From Clostridiales bacterium (GTDB lineage: Bacteria; Bacillota; Clostridia; Oscillospirales; Oscillospiraceae), in NCBI GenBank assembly GCA_004555655.1, contig SFHJ01000001.1:1-64000 (forward strand): a stretch of 64,000 nucleotides of DNA, given 5' to 3'. Every line of letters starts with the position of its first letter. Position 1 is the stretch's first letter. Made by a program: the position numbers and the translations under genes. The notes under the pieces were generated by a model that searched no databases, was not told the DNA's origin, and saw nothing but the letters and a program-made list of their open reading frames with translations. Below, piece after piece: positions 25,812 to 34,037 of this stretch.

Positions 25812-26306
25812 TCAGATCGTTTGCCGCAGCTGCGGCATCACCGGCTGGTGCGCGGCGTCCAGCCGCATAAGCCAGTACGGCATATTCTGCCGCGTGACAA
25901 GCCCAAAAAAGCAGAAAAGCGGCATACAGACAAAGGGCTTCGCCGTTTCCGCCGGGACATAGACCGCATAGCCGCTGCCATCGCGGCACACCCGCGCACC
26001 GGGCAGCTTCCAGCCCGCGGCGTCGGCTGTAAAATCCGTCCAGTGCGGCGCTTCGTCCAGCGTCAGATACGTGTCGGAAAAAAAGCTAAACCTGCTGCGC
26101 GCGATTCTGCGCGTGAGCGTAAGCACCTCTTTCTCCGGCATAAGCACGCCGAGCGTGCACCTCCCGGCAACATTTTCCGCCGCCGCGCGCGCAATGCCTC
26201 CGCCGATAACCGCGCAGCGCACACGTACGCGCCAATAAAGCCCGTCTTCCTCCACCTCCGCGCAGCCCACCGCACGTTCGCCGGAATATACATCATACCG
26301 ATACAT
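25812..26306 (-). CDS. Hypothetical protein
   Basis: 164 residues; I do not recognise the family. It begins MYRYDVYSGERAVGCAEVEEDG, with alternating beta-type segments (LYWRVRVRCAVIG, CTLGVLMPEKEVLTLTRRI) and no signal peptide or membrane segment, suggesting a small cytoplasmic beta-rich protein. Its ribosome site (GGAGG) lies in the 3' arm of a strong hairpin behind mazF. Its last residues run into the IS3 remnant, so its original C-terminus may have been replaced. Confidence 0.65.
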   Translation of the reverse strand: MYRYDVYSGERAVGCAEVEEDGLYWRVRVRCAVIGGGIARAAAENVAGRCTLGVLMPEKEVLTLTRRIARSRFSFFSDTYLTLDEAPHWTDFTADAAGWKLPGARVCRDGSGYAVYVPAETAKPFVCMPLFCFFGLVTRQNMPYWLMRLDAAHQPVMPQLRQTI

Positions 26307-26309
26307 AAA

Positions 26310-26342
26310 GCCGCCTCCGGTAAAGCGTATGCCGGAGGCGGC
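26310..26342 (-). promoter_or_regulatory. Hairpin that sequesters a ribosome-binding site
   Basis: Perfect 11-bp arms, GCCGCCTCCGG and CCGGAGGCGGC, around a 10-base loop lie between mazF and the gene at 25812-26306. Only three Ts follow on the minus strand, so termination is weak; but the 3' arm is the GGAGG site 5-8 nt before the downstream ATG. Confidence 0.6.
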
Positions 26343-26358
26343 CTTTTATTCCGTCTTT

Positions 26359-26715
26359 TCAGATTCCCTGCAGGCCAAAGCTGACCGCAATGGCCGAATC
26401 GATCTGATTCATCAGCCCATCGTCCACGTGGCCCATGTGCTCGCGCAGACGGCGCTTGTCAATGGTGCGGATCTGTTCGAGCAGAACGACGGAATCTTTC
26501 GTAAGTCCGACATCGTGGCCCGAAAGTGAAATATGCGTCGGAAGCCGGGCCTTTCCCGTCTGGCTCGTGATCGCGGCGGCGATCACCGTAGGAGAATGCT
26601 TATTGCCGGTATCGTTTTGTACAATCAGAACAGGGCGGGTGCCGCCCTGCTCGCTACCAACAACAGGACTGAGATCGGCGTAGAAAATATCGCCTCGTTT
26701 TACGTTGGTATCCAT
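26359..26715 (-). CDS. mazF: MazF/EndoA-type endoribonuclease toxin
   Basis: 118-residue PemK/MazF-like mRNA interferase, very close in pattern to Bacillus EndoA: VKRGDIFYADLSPVVGSEQG with the active-site Arg in GGTRPVLIVQND, the TVIAAAIT strand, and SVVLLEQIRTIDKRRL. The ATG at 26715 is chosen; a GTG 9 nt upstream lies in the ribosome-site region. In Bacillus the antitoxin EndoAI lies between alr and endoA; here the 146-nt gap after alr is too short to hold it, so the toxin stands alone. Confidence 0.93.
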   Translation of the reverse strand: MDTNVKRGDIFYADLSPVVGSEQGGTRPVLIVQNDTGNKHSPTVIAAAITSQTGKARLPTHISLSGHDVGLTKDSVVLLEQIRTIDKRRLREHMGHVDDGLMNQIDSAIAVSFGLQGI

Positions 26716-26861
26716 TCGCTTCACACCCCGCGGAAAAATACTTAAATGCCGGATTCCCGGCAGCTACATCTATTCTCCCACGCAGCGGCGGAATTTATAC
26801 AATCCGTCAAAGCTCCCAAACCATTCTATGCAGCCGGTGTCGAAACGGCACGCAACGGCCG

Positions 26862-28040
26862 TTAATCAATATACTGCAAGATCTCTGATACCCTGCCGCC
26901 TTCCAGGTAGAGACGCGGGACGCGCTTGCTGATCTGGCAAAAAAGCTCATAGCTGATGGTGCCAATCGCATCCGTCAGCCGTTCGCACGGCACAAGCGCG
27001 CCGTCTTCATCGTATCCGAAGATCGTCAGCGTATCGCCTGCGCGCAGTTCCGGCACGTCCGTCACGTCCACCATACACATATCCATGCAGATGCGGCCCA
27101 GAACCGGCACATCGCGTCCGTGCAGGCGGAACGCAGCCTTCCCCGACAGCGCGCGCGGCAGCCCGTCGGCATATCCCACCGGCAGCACGGCGAGCTTTCG
27201 CTCAGCGGACGTTGAGAACGTTCTGCCATAGCTGACGGCGGTTTGTGCGGGAACGGTTTTGATCTGCGCAATGCTGGTATGAAGTGACATGACCGGCCGC
27301 AGCTCCAGAAATGCCCGCGTATCATCTGACGGATGAGCACCATAGATTGCAATGCCGGGACGCACCATGTCCATGGCGTACTCGGGATAGAGGATTGTCG
27401 CGCCCGAGTTGCAGCAGTGGCGGATCTCCGGCTTCACTCCGGCGGCTTCCATCTGCGAAAGCATGTCTGTAAAGCGCGCGTACTGCAGGCGGGTAAACTC
27501 CCGGTCCGGTTCCGCCGTACTGTCGGCCGCAGCGAAGTGCGTGAACGCACCCTCGATATGCAGGTGCGGCAGGCGGCTGAGCTCCACGATCTGCGGCAGC
27601 GTCAGCGCGCTTTCATACGCAATAAAGCCCAGCCGCGTCATGCCGGTATCCAGCTTCACATGCACGTTCAAAATGCAATTTGTGCCGGAAAGTGCCTCGT
27701 TCAGCTCCTGCGCGTAGGAAAGCGAGTGCACCTCCTGCGTGATGTCCATACATACCATGTTCTCTGCATAATCCGCGGGCGTATGGCCGAGGATCAGGAC
27801 CGGCAGGTGCACGCTGCCGCGCCGGATCTGTACAGCCTCTTCAATATTCGCCACCGCCAGATATTCCGCGCCGAAATTCTCCAGCGCGCGGCTGACCGGC
27901 ACCGCACCGTGGCCATAGGCGTCGGCCTTCACCACGCCGAGAAACCGGCATCCGGAGGGAAGCCGGCTTCTCAGCTGCTTGTAGTTGTGTTCCAAATTGT
28001 CCAGGCTGATATCCGCCCAGGTTCGCATTAGAGTTTTCAT
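26862..28040 (-). CDS. alr: Alanine racemase
   Basis: PLP enzyme that interconverts L- and D-alanine for peptidoglycan. 392 residues. The PLP lysine lies in VVKADAYGHGA, the catalytic Tyr region is TAVSYGRTF, and the C-terminal domain has ICMDMCMVDVTDVPE. It follows the lipoprotein by 7 nt and precedes mazF, the widely kept order in Firmicutes. The ATG at 28040 has a GAGGCGG site. Confidence 0.96.
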   Translation of the reverse strand: MKTLMRTWADISLDNLEHNYKQLRSRLPSGCRFLGVVKADAYGHGAVPVSRALENFGAEYLAVANIEEAVQIRRGSVHLPVLILGHTPADYAENMVCMDITQEVHSLSYAQELNEALSGTNCILNVHVKLDTGMTRLGFIAYESALTLPQIVELSRLPHLHIEGAFTHFAAADSTAEPDREFTRLQYARFTDMLSQMEAAGVKPEIRHCCNSGATILYPEYAMDMVRPGIAIYGAHPSDDTRAFLELRPVMSLHTSIAQIKTVPAQTAVSYGRTFSTSAERKLAVLPVGYADGLPRALSGKAAFRLHGRDVPVLGRICMDMCMVDVTDVPELRAGDTLTIFGYDEDGALVPCERLTDAIGTISYELFCQISKRVPRLYLEGGRVSEILQYID

Positions 28041-28047
28041 AACCGCC

Positions 28048-28617
28048 TCAGTCCATTGTAAAGTTTGTCAGTTCCAGCTTCAGAAGGGTCTCGCCGCCTG
28101 ACGCGATCTCGGCTCGTACCGGCCAGCCGGACTCGGCCAGAAACCACGTGTCCACCGTCAGCTCCTGCGCGCCGTAGCCGTCCAAATACGTTACGCGCAG
28201 ATACGCGTCCTCTTTTCCAGCGGCATCGATGTACCCTTGGGCCCAGCACCTGCCCACGATGAAAGGCGCGGCCAATGGCGCCAGATTGCCGCCGGCAAGA
28301 TTTTCCAGCGCCAGCTGGGTATCCTCAAACGTAATAGCGGCGTCCTCGCCCGACACGCTCGCCTCAATGCCGGCGATGGTGTCCGGCGCGCTCACGCAAA
28401 GCTTTGCGCCGTCTTCCAGGTCATACTCGCACGCAAGCGTAAATTTGACCGCTGCATCGCCGTAATTGACCGATACGTTTGCCGTGAAGCTGCATCCGCC
28501 CGCCGTGAGTAACGCCGCACGGAAATCAAGCGCGTCTTGCATTCTGGAGGGCGCCTTGCTGCACGCGCTCAGCAGCAGGCACATCGCGAGAAAAAGGAAT
28601 AAGAGCCGTTTGCGCAA
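28048..28617 (-). CDS. Predicted lipoprotein in the nnrD-alr operon
   Basis: 189 residues with a signal peptide and lipobox LLLSAC (Cys19). The rest is a beta-rich extracytoplasmic domain with segments such as FTANVSVNYGDAAVKFTLAC and ending TLLKLELTNFTMD, similar in outline to LolA/DUF4367-type lipoproteins that lie at the same place (YdcC) in Bacillus. Function unknown. It is 12 nt after nnrD. Confidence 0.8.
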   Translation of the reverse strand: MRKRLLFLFLAMCLLLSACSKAPSRMQDALDFRAALLTAGGCSFTANVSVNYGDAAVKFTLACEYDLEDGAKLCVSAPDTIAGIEASVSGEDAAITFEDTQLALENLAGGNLAPLAAPFIVGRCWAQGYIDAAGKEDAYLRVTYLDGYGAQELTVDTWFLAESGWPVRAEIASGGETLLKLELTNFTMD

Positions 28618-28629
28618 ACCATCACCCGT

Positions 28630-29499
28630 TTACTTTAACAGTCGTGGAAGCGCCTCAATCACATCCTCGGGAAGCAGTCCACACTCGCCCAGCCGTCCGG
28701 CGCAGACGTCACCCGCCGAGCCGTGCAGCCACGCGGCCGCTGCGGCCGCCTCAAGCGGCATGACGTGCTGGGCCAGCAGCGATACGATCACGCCCGCGAG
28801 CACATCGCCGCTGCCGCCGGTCGCCATGCCGGGATTGCCGGTCGTATTGCGGTAGACGTTTTTACCGTCGGTGATAATCGTGCGGTAGCCCTTCAGGAGC
28901 ACCACCGCCTGCGTCCGCACGGCCATGCGCATGGCCTCGCGCACACGGTCGTTTGCCCTGGGGTTTCCGCCCATGCGGGCAAACTCGCCGTCGTGCGGCG
29001 TTACGATGACGGGACAGGCGCTTTCACGCAGTACATCTATATGCCCCGCCACGGCATTTATGCCGTCGGCGTCAAGCACGAGCGGTACGCGGCAGGTCTG
29101 CAGCAGCTTCCGCGTCAGCGCAGTAAGCTCATCCGACCGGCCAAGCCCGGGGCCGAACAGTACCGCGTCCGTGCCCGCAAGACGGCAGCCAATTTCATCA
29201 AAGGAGGCAAGGCACAATCTGCCCGCCTCGTCACAGGGAAGCGGAAACACGGTCTCGCTGCCTGCACGCGAAGCAATGATGGGATAGACTGTTTCGGGCA
29301 CGCCGAGATACACCAGCCCTGCGCCGGTACGCAGCGCGGCCCTGGCCGCGAGCATCGCCGCGCCCGTAAGCCCCACCGAGCCGCACAGCAGCAGCGCTTT
29401 TCCGTAGTCGCCTTTGTGCGTGTCGCGTTTTCTCACCGGCAGCACCATCCGCACGAGCCGTGCGTTCGTGCGCTGTGCTACATAGCTGACCTTCGCCAT
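28630..29499 (-). CDS. nnrD: ADP-dependent NAD(P)H-hydrate dehydratase
   Basis: Repairs hydrated NAD(P)H using ADP. 289 residues, ribokinase-like fold of the CARKD family. Key blocks are HKGDYGKALLLCGSVGLTGA, VLDADGINAV, VTPHDGEFARM and the catalytic/ADP region GNPGMATGGSGDVLAG. This is the stand-alone C-terminal domain; the epimerase NnrE is not fused. ATG at 29499 follows AAAAGGAGG. First gene of nnrD-lipoprotein-alr(-mazF). Confidence 0.95.
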   Translation of the reverse strand: MAKVSYVAQRTNARLVRMVLPVRKRDTHKGDYGKALLLCGSVGLTGAAMLAARAALRTGAGLVYLGVPETVYPIIASRAGSETVFPLPCDEAGRLCLASFDEIGCRLAGTDAVLFGPGLGRSDELTALTRKLLQTCRVPLVLDADGINAVAGHIDVLRESACPVIVTPHDGEFARMGGNPRANDRVREAMRMAVRTQAVVLLKGYRTIITDGKNVYRNTTGNPGMATGGSGDVLAGVIVSLLAQHVMPLEAAAAAAWLHGSAGDVCAGRLGECGLLPEDVIEALPRLLK

Positions 29500-29528
29500 C
29501 GCCCCGCCTCCTTTTGATTTGCGGGTAC

Positions 29529-29557
29529 ATTATAGAACAATTTGCCTGCAACGTCAA
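29529..29557 (-). promoter_or_regulatory. nnrD-alr operon promoter
   Basis: On the minus strand TTGACG (29552-29557), 17 bp, TATAAT (29529-29534). It is back-to-back with the pheST promoter, with 9 bp between the -35 elements. Confidence 0.87.
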
Positions 29558-29566
29558 TTTTTAATG

Positions 29567-29595
29567 TTGCCAAATTGAATCCGGTATGCTATGAT
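29567..29595 (+). promoter_or_regulatory. pheST promoter
   Basis: TTGCCA (29567-29572), 17 bp, extended -10 TGCTATGAT (-10 at 29590-29595). Confidence 0.85.
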
Positions 29596-29599
29596 GTGT

Positions 29600-29840
29600 G
29601 CGATATTGAAAAAGCGATGACCGAGTTGTCTCTGCTTCACGGGCAGATACAGAGAGGGCGGGATGCTGTGAGCCGCCTTTTGCCGAAGACAGGGGCTTTC
29701 GCTCGCGAGCTGCGGCCTGAAACAGCAGTAGGGCTTGCCGGTTCCCGCCGTTATGGGTGAGCGCGCCGATTGGCGAATTGCGGGTGGTACCGCGGAAGCA
29801 TGGTCTTTCGTCCCCTTTGTGGGTCGAAGGGCTTTTCTTT
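29600..29840 (+). promoter_or_regulatory. T-box leader, Phe specifier, for pheST
   Basis: Stem I contains a candidate specifier TTC (Phe, 29698-29700), nine bases before the closing GAG as in the other T-boxes here. The T-box core GGGTGGTACCGCGG is at 29782-29795 and a terminator hairpin with T-rich tail at about 29804-29840. Uncharged tRNA-Phe should relieve termination before pheS. Confidence 0.92.
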
Positions 29841-29874
29841 TTCTGTAATTTCACGCAAAGGAGTATCCAGATAT

Positions 29875-30903
29875 ATGAAACAGCAGCTTGAAACAATCCG
29901 GCTTGAAGCGCTGCAGGCGCTTGACGCTGTGACCAACGCCGCCGAGCTCGACGCGCTGCGTGTCCGCTTTCTCGGCAAGAAGGGCGAGCTGACGGCAGTG
30001 CTGAAGTCCATGGGCAAGCTCTCGGCAGAAGAGCGCCCCGTCATGGGCCAGATCGCCAACAACGTCCGCGCGGCCATCGAGGAAAAGATCGAGACGACCC
30101 GCGCCGCGCTCAGCGCCCGCGCGCTGGAAGCCCGGCTCAAGGCCGAGGCCATTGACGTGACCATCCCCGGAGAGCCGGTGCAGCTTGGTCACCGTCATCC
30201 CATGAACAAGGCGCTTGACGAAGCCAAGGACATCTTCATCTCCATGGGCTTCAAAGTGCTCGAGGGGCCCGAGGTCGAGCTGGCCGACTATAACTTCACG
30301 CGCCTCAACATTGCCGCCAATCACCCCTCGCGCGACCGCAGCGACACGTTCTACGTCACCGACGATGAGTCGGTGCTGCTGCGCACACAGACCAGCCCCA
30401 TGCAGATCCGGGCCATGGAGCAGATCAAGACGCCGCCCATCCGCGTTCTGGCTCCGGGCCGCGTCTACCGCAAGGACGAGGTCGACGCCACGCACTCGCC
30501 CATGTTCCACCAGATTGAAGGCCTGGTCATCGACAAGGGTATCACCATGGCTGATCTCAAGGGCACGCTCGAGACGCTGATTAAGGCCATGTACGGCCCC
30601 GATTCCGTCATCCGTTTCCGCCCGCACCACTTCCCGTTTACCGAGCCGAGCTGCGAGGTCGACGTGCAGTGCTTCAAGTGCCGCGGCGCAGGCTGCCCCA
30701 CCTGTAAGGGCGAAGGCTGGATCGAGCTGCTTGGCGCAGGCATGGTGCATCCGGTGGTTCTGGAAAACTGCGGCATCGACCCCAACGTCTACTCGGGCTT
30801 CGCGTTCGGCATCGGCCTGGAGCGCATGGCCATGCGCCGGTTCAAGATCAGCGACATGCGCATGATCTTCGAAAACGACATCCGCTTCCTGTCGCAGTTC
30901 TAA
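29875..30903 (+). CDS. pheS: Phenylalanyl-tRNA synthetase alpha subunit
   Basis: Catalytic class II subunit of the (alpha beta)2 enzyme that charges tRNA-Phe. 342 residues: N-terminal coiled coil (1-85), motif 2 region GRVYRKDEVDATHSPMFHQI, motif 3 FGIGLERMAMRRF. A zinc-finger-like insertion (CFKCRGAGCPTCKGEGW) is present, as in many clostridial PheS. The ATG at 29875 follows AAAGGAG; the longer upstream frame lies in the T-box. Confidence 0.97.
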   Translation: MKQQLETIRLEALQALDAVTNAAELDALRVRFLGKKGELTAVLKSMGKLSAEERPVMGQIANNVRAAIEEKIETTRAALSARALEARLKAEAIDVTIPGEPVQLGHRHPMNKALDEAKDIFISMGFKVLEGPEVELADYNFTRLNIAANHPSRDRSDTFYVTDDESVLLRTQTSPMQIRAMEQIKTPPIRVLAPGRVYRKDEVDATHSPMFHQIEGLVIDKGITMADLKGTLETLIKAMYGPDSVIRFRPHHFPFTEPSCEVDVQCFKCRGAGCPTCKGEGWIELLGAGMVHPVVLENCGIDPNVYSGFAFGIGLERMAMRRFKISDMRMIFENDIRFLSQF

Positions 30904-30915
30904 GGAGGGTTTGGC

Positions 30916-33300
30916 ATGAATATTTCAAGAAAATGGCTTCGAGAATTTGTTGATATTACCGCCACCGACCGCGAGTACGCCGAGACCATGACCATCGCCG
31001 GTCAGAAGGTCGAGACCACCGAGCGGATGGACGCGGAAATTAAAAATGTTGTCGTTGGCAAGGTTTTGTCCATGACGCGGCATGAAAACTCCGACCATAT
31101 GTGGGTGTGCATGGTCGATGTGGCCAAGGGTGCGCCCGTGCAGATCGTCACCGGCGCGCAGAACGTAAGTGAGGGCGACCTCGTGCCCGTGGCGCAGGAC
31201 GATTCATATCTGCCCGGCGGCGTGCATATTACTGCGGGCAAGCTGCGCGGCGTGGAATCGTGCGGCATGCTTTGCTCGTTCAAGGAACTGGGGCTGACGC
31301 AGAACGACGTGCCGGACGCGTATGAAAACGGCATCTGGATTCTGAACGATGAAGACTGTGCCGTCGGTCAGGATATCAACCTTGTGATCGGCAATGACGA
31401 CGCAATCGTCGAATTTGAGATCACCAACAACCGCCCCGACTGCTATTCTCTCATCGGTCTTGCCCGTGAGACGGCCGCGGCATTCAATGTCCCCATGCGC
31501 CATCATGAGCCTGTTGTCAAGGGCGGCGCGGAAGGCGAGCTCCGTGACCTTCTTGACGTCGACGTGCCCGCCGACGATCTGTGCCTGCGCTACACTGCGC
31601 GCATGGTCAGAAACGTCAAAATCGCGCCGTCGCCCAAGTGGCTGCGCCAGCGGCTGCGCTCGGCCGGCATCCGCCCCATCAACAACATTGTCGATATCAC
31701 CAACTATGTCATGGTCGAATACGGCCAGCCGATGCACGCGTTTGACTACCGCTATGTCTCCGGCGGCAAGATCATCGTCCGCCGTGCGGGCGAGGACAAG
31801 ACCCTCACCACGCTCGACGGCCAGGTGCGCGAGCTGCAGCCGGATATGCTCGTCATCGCGGATGAGACGCGCCCGGTTGGTCTTGCGGGCATCATGGGCG
31901 GCGAGAACAGCGAGATCGTGGCCGACACCGTCGACGTGGTCTTTGAGTCCGCCAACTTTAACGGCAGCTCCATCCGCAAGACGGCGCTTGCACTCGGCAT
32001 GCGCACCGACGCGTCCGCCAAGTTTGAGAAGGACATCGACCCCATGCTGACCGTCCCCGCCGTCAACCGCGCGTGTGAGCTGGTCGAGCTGTTGGGCGCG
32101 GGCGAGGTCATGGACGGCATGATCGACATCATCAATTACGTCCCCGAGCCCTATTCGATGCCGCTTGAGCCGGACCGAATCAATGCGCTGCTGGGCACCG
32201 ACATTCCCGAGGCTGATATGGTAGAGTTCCTGCGGCGTGAAGAGGTCCCGGTGGAAGACGGCGTCATCCACGTCCCCTCGTGGCGGCCCGACCTTCGCTG
32301 CATGGCCGATATCGCCGAGGAAGTCGCCCGTTTCTACGGCTACAATAAAATTGACACCACGCTTATGCGCGGCACCACGACAATGGGCGGTTACTCCGCC
32401 GGGCAGCTGCTGGAAAACGCGGCCGGCGCGGCAGCCAGAAGCATGGGCTACAGCGAGATCATCACGTACTCGTTCGTCTCCCCTGCCTCGTTTGACCTTG
32501 TCCGCATTCCTGCTGACAGCCCGCTTCGCAGAACCGTGAAGCTCGTAAATCCGCTTGGCGAGGACACATCCATCATGCGCACGGTCATCCTGCCGAGCAT
32601 GCTGGATATTCTCTCGCGCAACTACTCGTACAAAAACAAGGGTGTCAAGCTCTATGAGCTGGGCAAGATCTATCTTCCGGTCGACGGCCAGACGCTTCCC
32701 GACGAGCCCAAGCGCCTGATCTTCGGCACCTATGGCGAAAATGAGACGTTCTTCACCATGAAGGGCGAGGTCGAAGCCGTGCTGTCTCTCATCAACGCCA
32801 AGCCTGCCACGTTTGTTGCCAACACCGCCAATCCCAGCTACCACCCCGGCCGCTGCGCAGATATCGTCATCGGCGGCAGGGTGCTTGGCGTGATGGGCCA
32901 GATCCATCCGCTGGTCGCGCAGAACTACGGCATCTCGGGCGAAGTCTATGTGGCGGAGCTCGACTTCACGGGACTCATGTCGGAGCTTGCGGAAGAGCGC
33001 GTGTTCCACTCGCTGCCGCGCTTCCCTGCCGTTTCCCGTGACTTGGCGCTGGTGTGCGACGAAGCCGTCACCGTGGGCGCTCTGGAAGCGTGCATCACAA
33101 AAGCGGCAGGTCCGCTGCTGCGCTCGATCCGGCTGTTTGATATTTACCGCGGTCCCGGCATCGCCGAGGGCAAGAAGAGCGCCGCATTTTCGCTGGAGCT
33201 GCGCGCAGACGACCGCACCCTCACCGACGACGACTCCACGGGCGTGCTCAATGCCGTTCTGGACGCGCTCAGGAAAGAGCTGGATGTTGTGCTGCGCTGA
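30916..33300 (+). CDS. pheT: Phenylalanyl-tRNA synthetase beta subunit
   Basis: 794-residue partner of PheS, full length. N-terminal tRNA-binding OB domain (about 40-150), B3/B4 editing domain (about 210-380), B5 domain, the class II-like core (about 480-680), and a C-terminal anticodon-binding FDX-ACB domain starting near FHSLPRFPAVSRDLALV. It starts 12 nt after pheS with AAGGAGG. Confidence 0.97.
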   Translation: MNISRKWLREFVDITATDREYAETMTIAGQKVETTERMDAEIKNVVVGKVLSMTRHENSDHMWVCMVDVAKGAPVQIVTGAQNVSEGDLVPVAQDDSYLPGGVHITAGKLRGVESCGMLCSFKELGLTQNDVPDAYENGIWILNDEDCAVGQDINLVIGNDDAIVEFEITNNRPDCYSLIGLARETAAAFNVPMRHHEPVVKGGAEGELRDLLDVDVPADDLCLRYTARMVRNVKIAPSPKWLRQRLRSAGIRPINNIVDITNYVMVEYGQPMHAFDYRYVSGGKIIVRRAGEDKTLTTLDGQVRELQPDMLVIADETRPVGLAGIMGGENSEIVADTVDVVFESANFNGSSIRKTALALGMRTDASAKFEKDIDPMLTVPAVNRACELVELLGAGEVMDGMIDIINYVPEPYSMPLEPDRINALLGTDIPEADMVEFLRREEVPVEDGVIHVPSWRPDLRCMADIAEEVARFYGYNKIDTTLMRGTTTMGGYSAGQLLENAAGAAARSMGYSEIITYSFVSPASFDLVRIPADSPLRRTVKLVNPLGEDTSIMRTVILPSMLDILSRNYSYKNKGVKLYELGKIYLPVDGQTLPDEPKRLIFGTYGENETFFTMKGEVEAVLSLINAKPATFVANTANPSYHPGRCADIVIGGRVLGVMGQIHPLVAQNYGISGEVYVAELDFTGLMSELAEERVFHSLPRFPAVSRDLALVCDEAVTVGALEACITKAAGPLLRSIRLFDIYRGPGIAEGKKSAAFSLELRADDRTLTDDDSTGVLNAVLDALRKELDVVLR

Positions 33301-33329
33301 GTAAAGCGGCAAAATCAGTTCATACTACC

Positions 33330-33362
33330 GGCTGCGGGCCATTTGGCCCGCAGCTGTTTTTT
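33330..33362 (+). terminator. pheST terminator
   Basis: Perfect stem GCTGCGGGCC/GGCCCGCAGC with loop ATTT and a T-run. Confidence 0.88.
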
Positions 33363-33404
33363 GAGGCGGTTTTGTGGTTTCCATAATATCTGACCACAAC
33401 ATCT

Positions 33405-33421
33405 TGTAACATAATTGCAAA
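33405..33421 (+). promoter_or_regulatory. WalR-like direct repeat upstream of ireB
   Basis: TGTAAC, five bases, TGCAAA matches TGTWAH-N5-TGTWAH in 11 of 12 positions and ends 10 nt before the ireB -35, the place used by activating WalR. Confidence 0.4.
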
Positions 33422-33431
33422 GTTTGAGGCA

Positions 33432-33460
33432 TTTACAAGCGTCATCCGGTATAGTATGAT
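33432..33460 (+). promoter_or_regulatory. ireB promoter
   Basis: TTTACA (33432-33437), 17 bp, TATGAT (33455-33460). Confidence 0.78.
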
Positions 33461-33502
33461 AGGGGTACGAAATCCAAACGAACAACGAAGGAGGTAACCG
33501 TT

Positions 33503-33748
33503 ATGGAGGACAACACGATTAAGTTTATGGTTTCTGATGATGCAGGCGAGGAAATGAAGGCAATTCTTACCGCGGTCTACAGCGCGCTGAGTGAAAAAGG
33601 GTACAATCCGATCAATCAGATCGTCGGTTACCTGCTCTCTGAAGATCCGACCTATATCACCAATTACAACAACGCCAGAAGCCTTATCTGCAAGCTCGAC
33701 CGCGACGAGCTGCTGCAGGAGCTGGTGCGGCACTATCTTTTTGAGTGA
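33503..33748 (+). CDS. ireB: IreB-family regulatory phosphoprotein (UPF0297)
   Basis: 81-residue small cytoplasmic protein. In Enterococcus IreB is phosphorylated by the PASTA kinase IreK and restrains cell-wall stress resistance. Family blocks are MVSDDAGEEMKAILTAVYSAL and GYNPINQIVGYLLSEDPTYI near the middle. Start ATG follows GAAGGAGG. In most Firmicutes it sits in alaS-ireB-ruvX; here it is alone with its own promoter and terminator. Confidence 0.93.
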   Translation: MEDNTIKFMVSDDAGEEMKAILTAVYSALSEKGYNPINQIVGYLLSEDPTYITNYNNARSLICKLDRDELLQELVRHYLFE

Positions 33749-33759
33749 GAAACCGCATG

Positions 33760-33797
33760 GGCGGCAGACCGGTTATGGTCTGCCGCTTCTTTTTTTG
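33760..33797 (+). terminator. ireB terminator
   Basis: Stem GCGGCAGACC/GGTCTGCCGC with a 6-base loop, then TTCTTTTTTT. Confidence 0.88.
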
Positions 33798-33825
33798 CAA
33801 AATCCGCCGGAATGAGAAATCAGAT

Positions 33826-33855
33826 TTGCCTAAAGCAGCCATTGTGTGTTATACT
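33826..33855 (+). promoter_or_regulatory. Upstream promoter P1 for the gene at 34038
   Basis: TTGCCT (33826-33831), 18 bp, extended -10 TGTTATACT (-10 at 33850-33855). It gives a leader of about 175 nt in which I see no gene. Confidence 0.55.
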
Positions 33856-33981
33856 ATATAGTTGTGAAACCTCTTATCATGAACCCGTGCCAAAAACATC
33901 CAAACTCCCCCGGCATTTTCCGATTCCCGCGCCAATATCGTTGCATGGAGCAGAAAACTGTCACAAAATTGCGATTTTTGG

Positions 33982-34019
33982 TTGACATTCCAGTGACAAT
34001 ATGTTACGATTTGGTTACA
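33982..34019 (+). promoter_or_regulatory. Promoter P2 with overlapping WalR-like repeat
   Basis: TTGACA (33982-33987), 17 bp, TACGAT (34005-34010). On the minus strand TGTAAC, five bases, CGTAAC (34003-34019) overlaps the -10, a position suited to repression. Confidence 0.6.
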
Positions 34020-34037
34020 TTTAGTCAGGAGGTTCGT

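Noticed and set aside
31204..33312. A 702-codon open frame on the minus strand opposite pheT
   Set aside because: It is antisense to a clearly conserved gene, has a His/Arg/Val-rich composition typical of GC-rich reverse frames and no recognisable domain or ribosome site.
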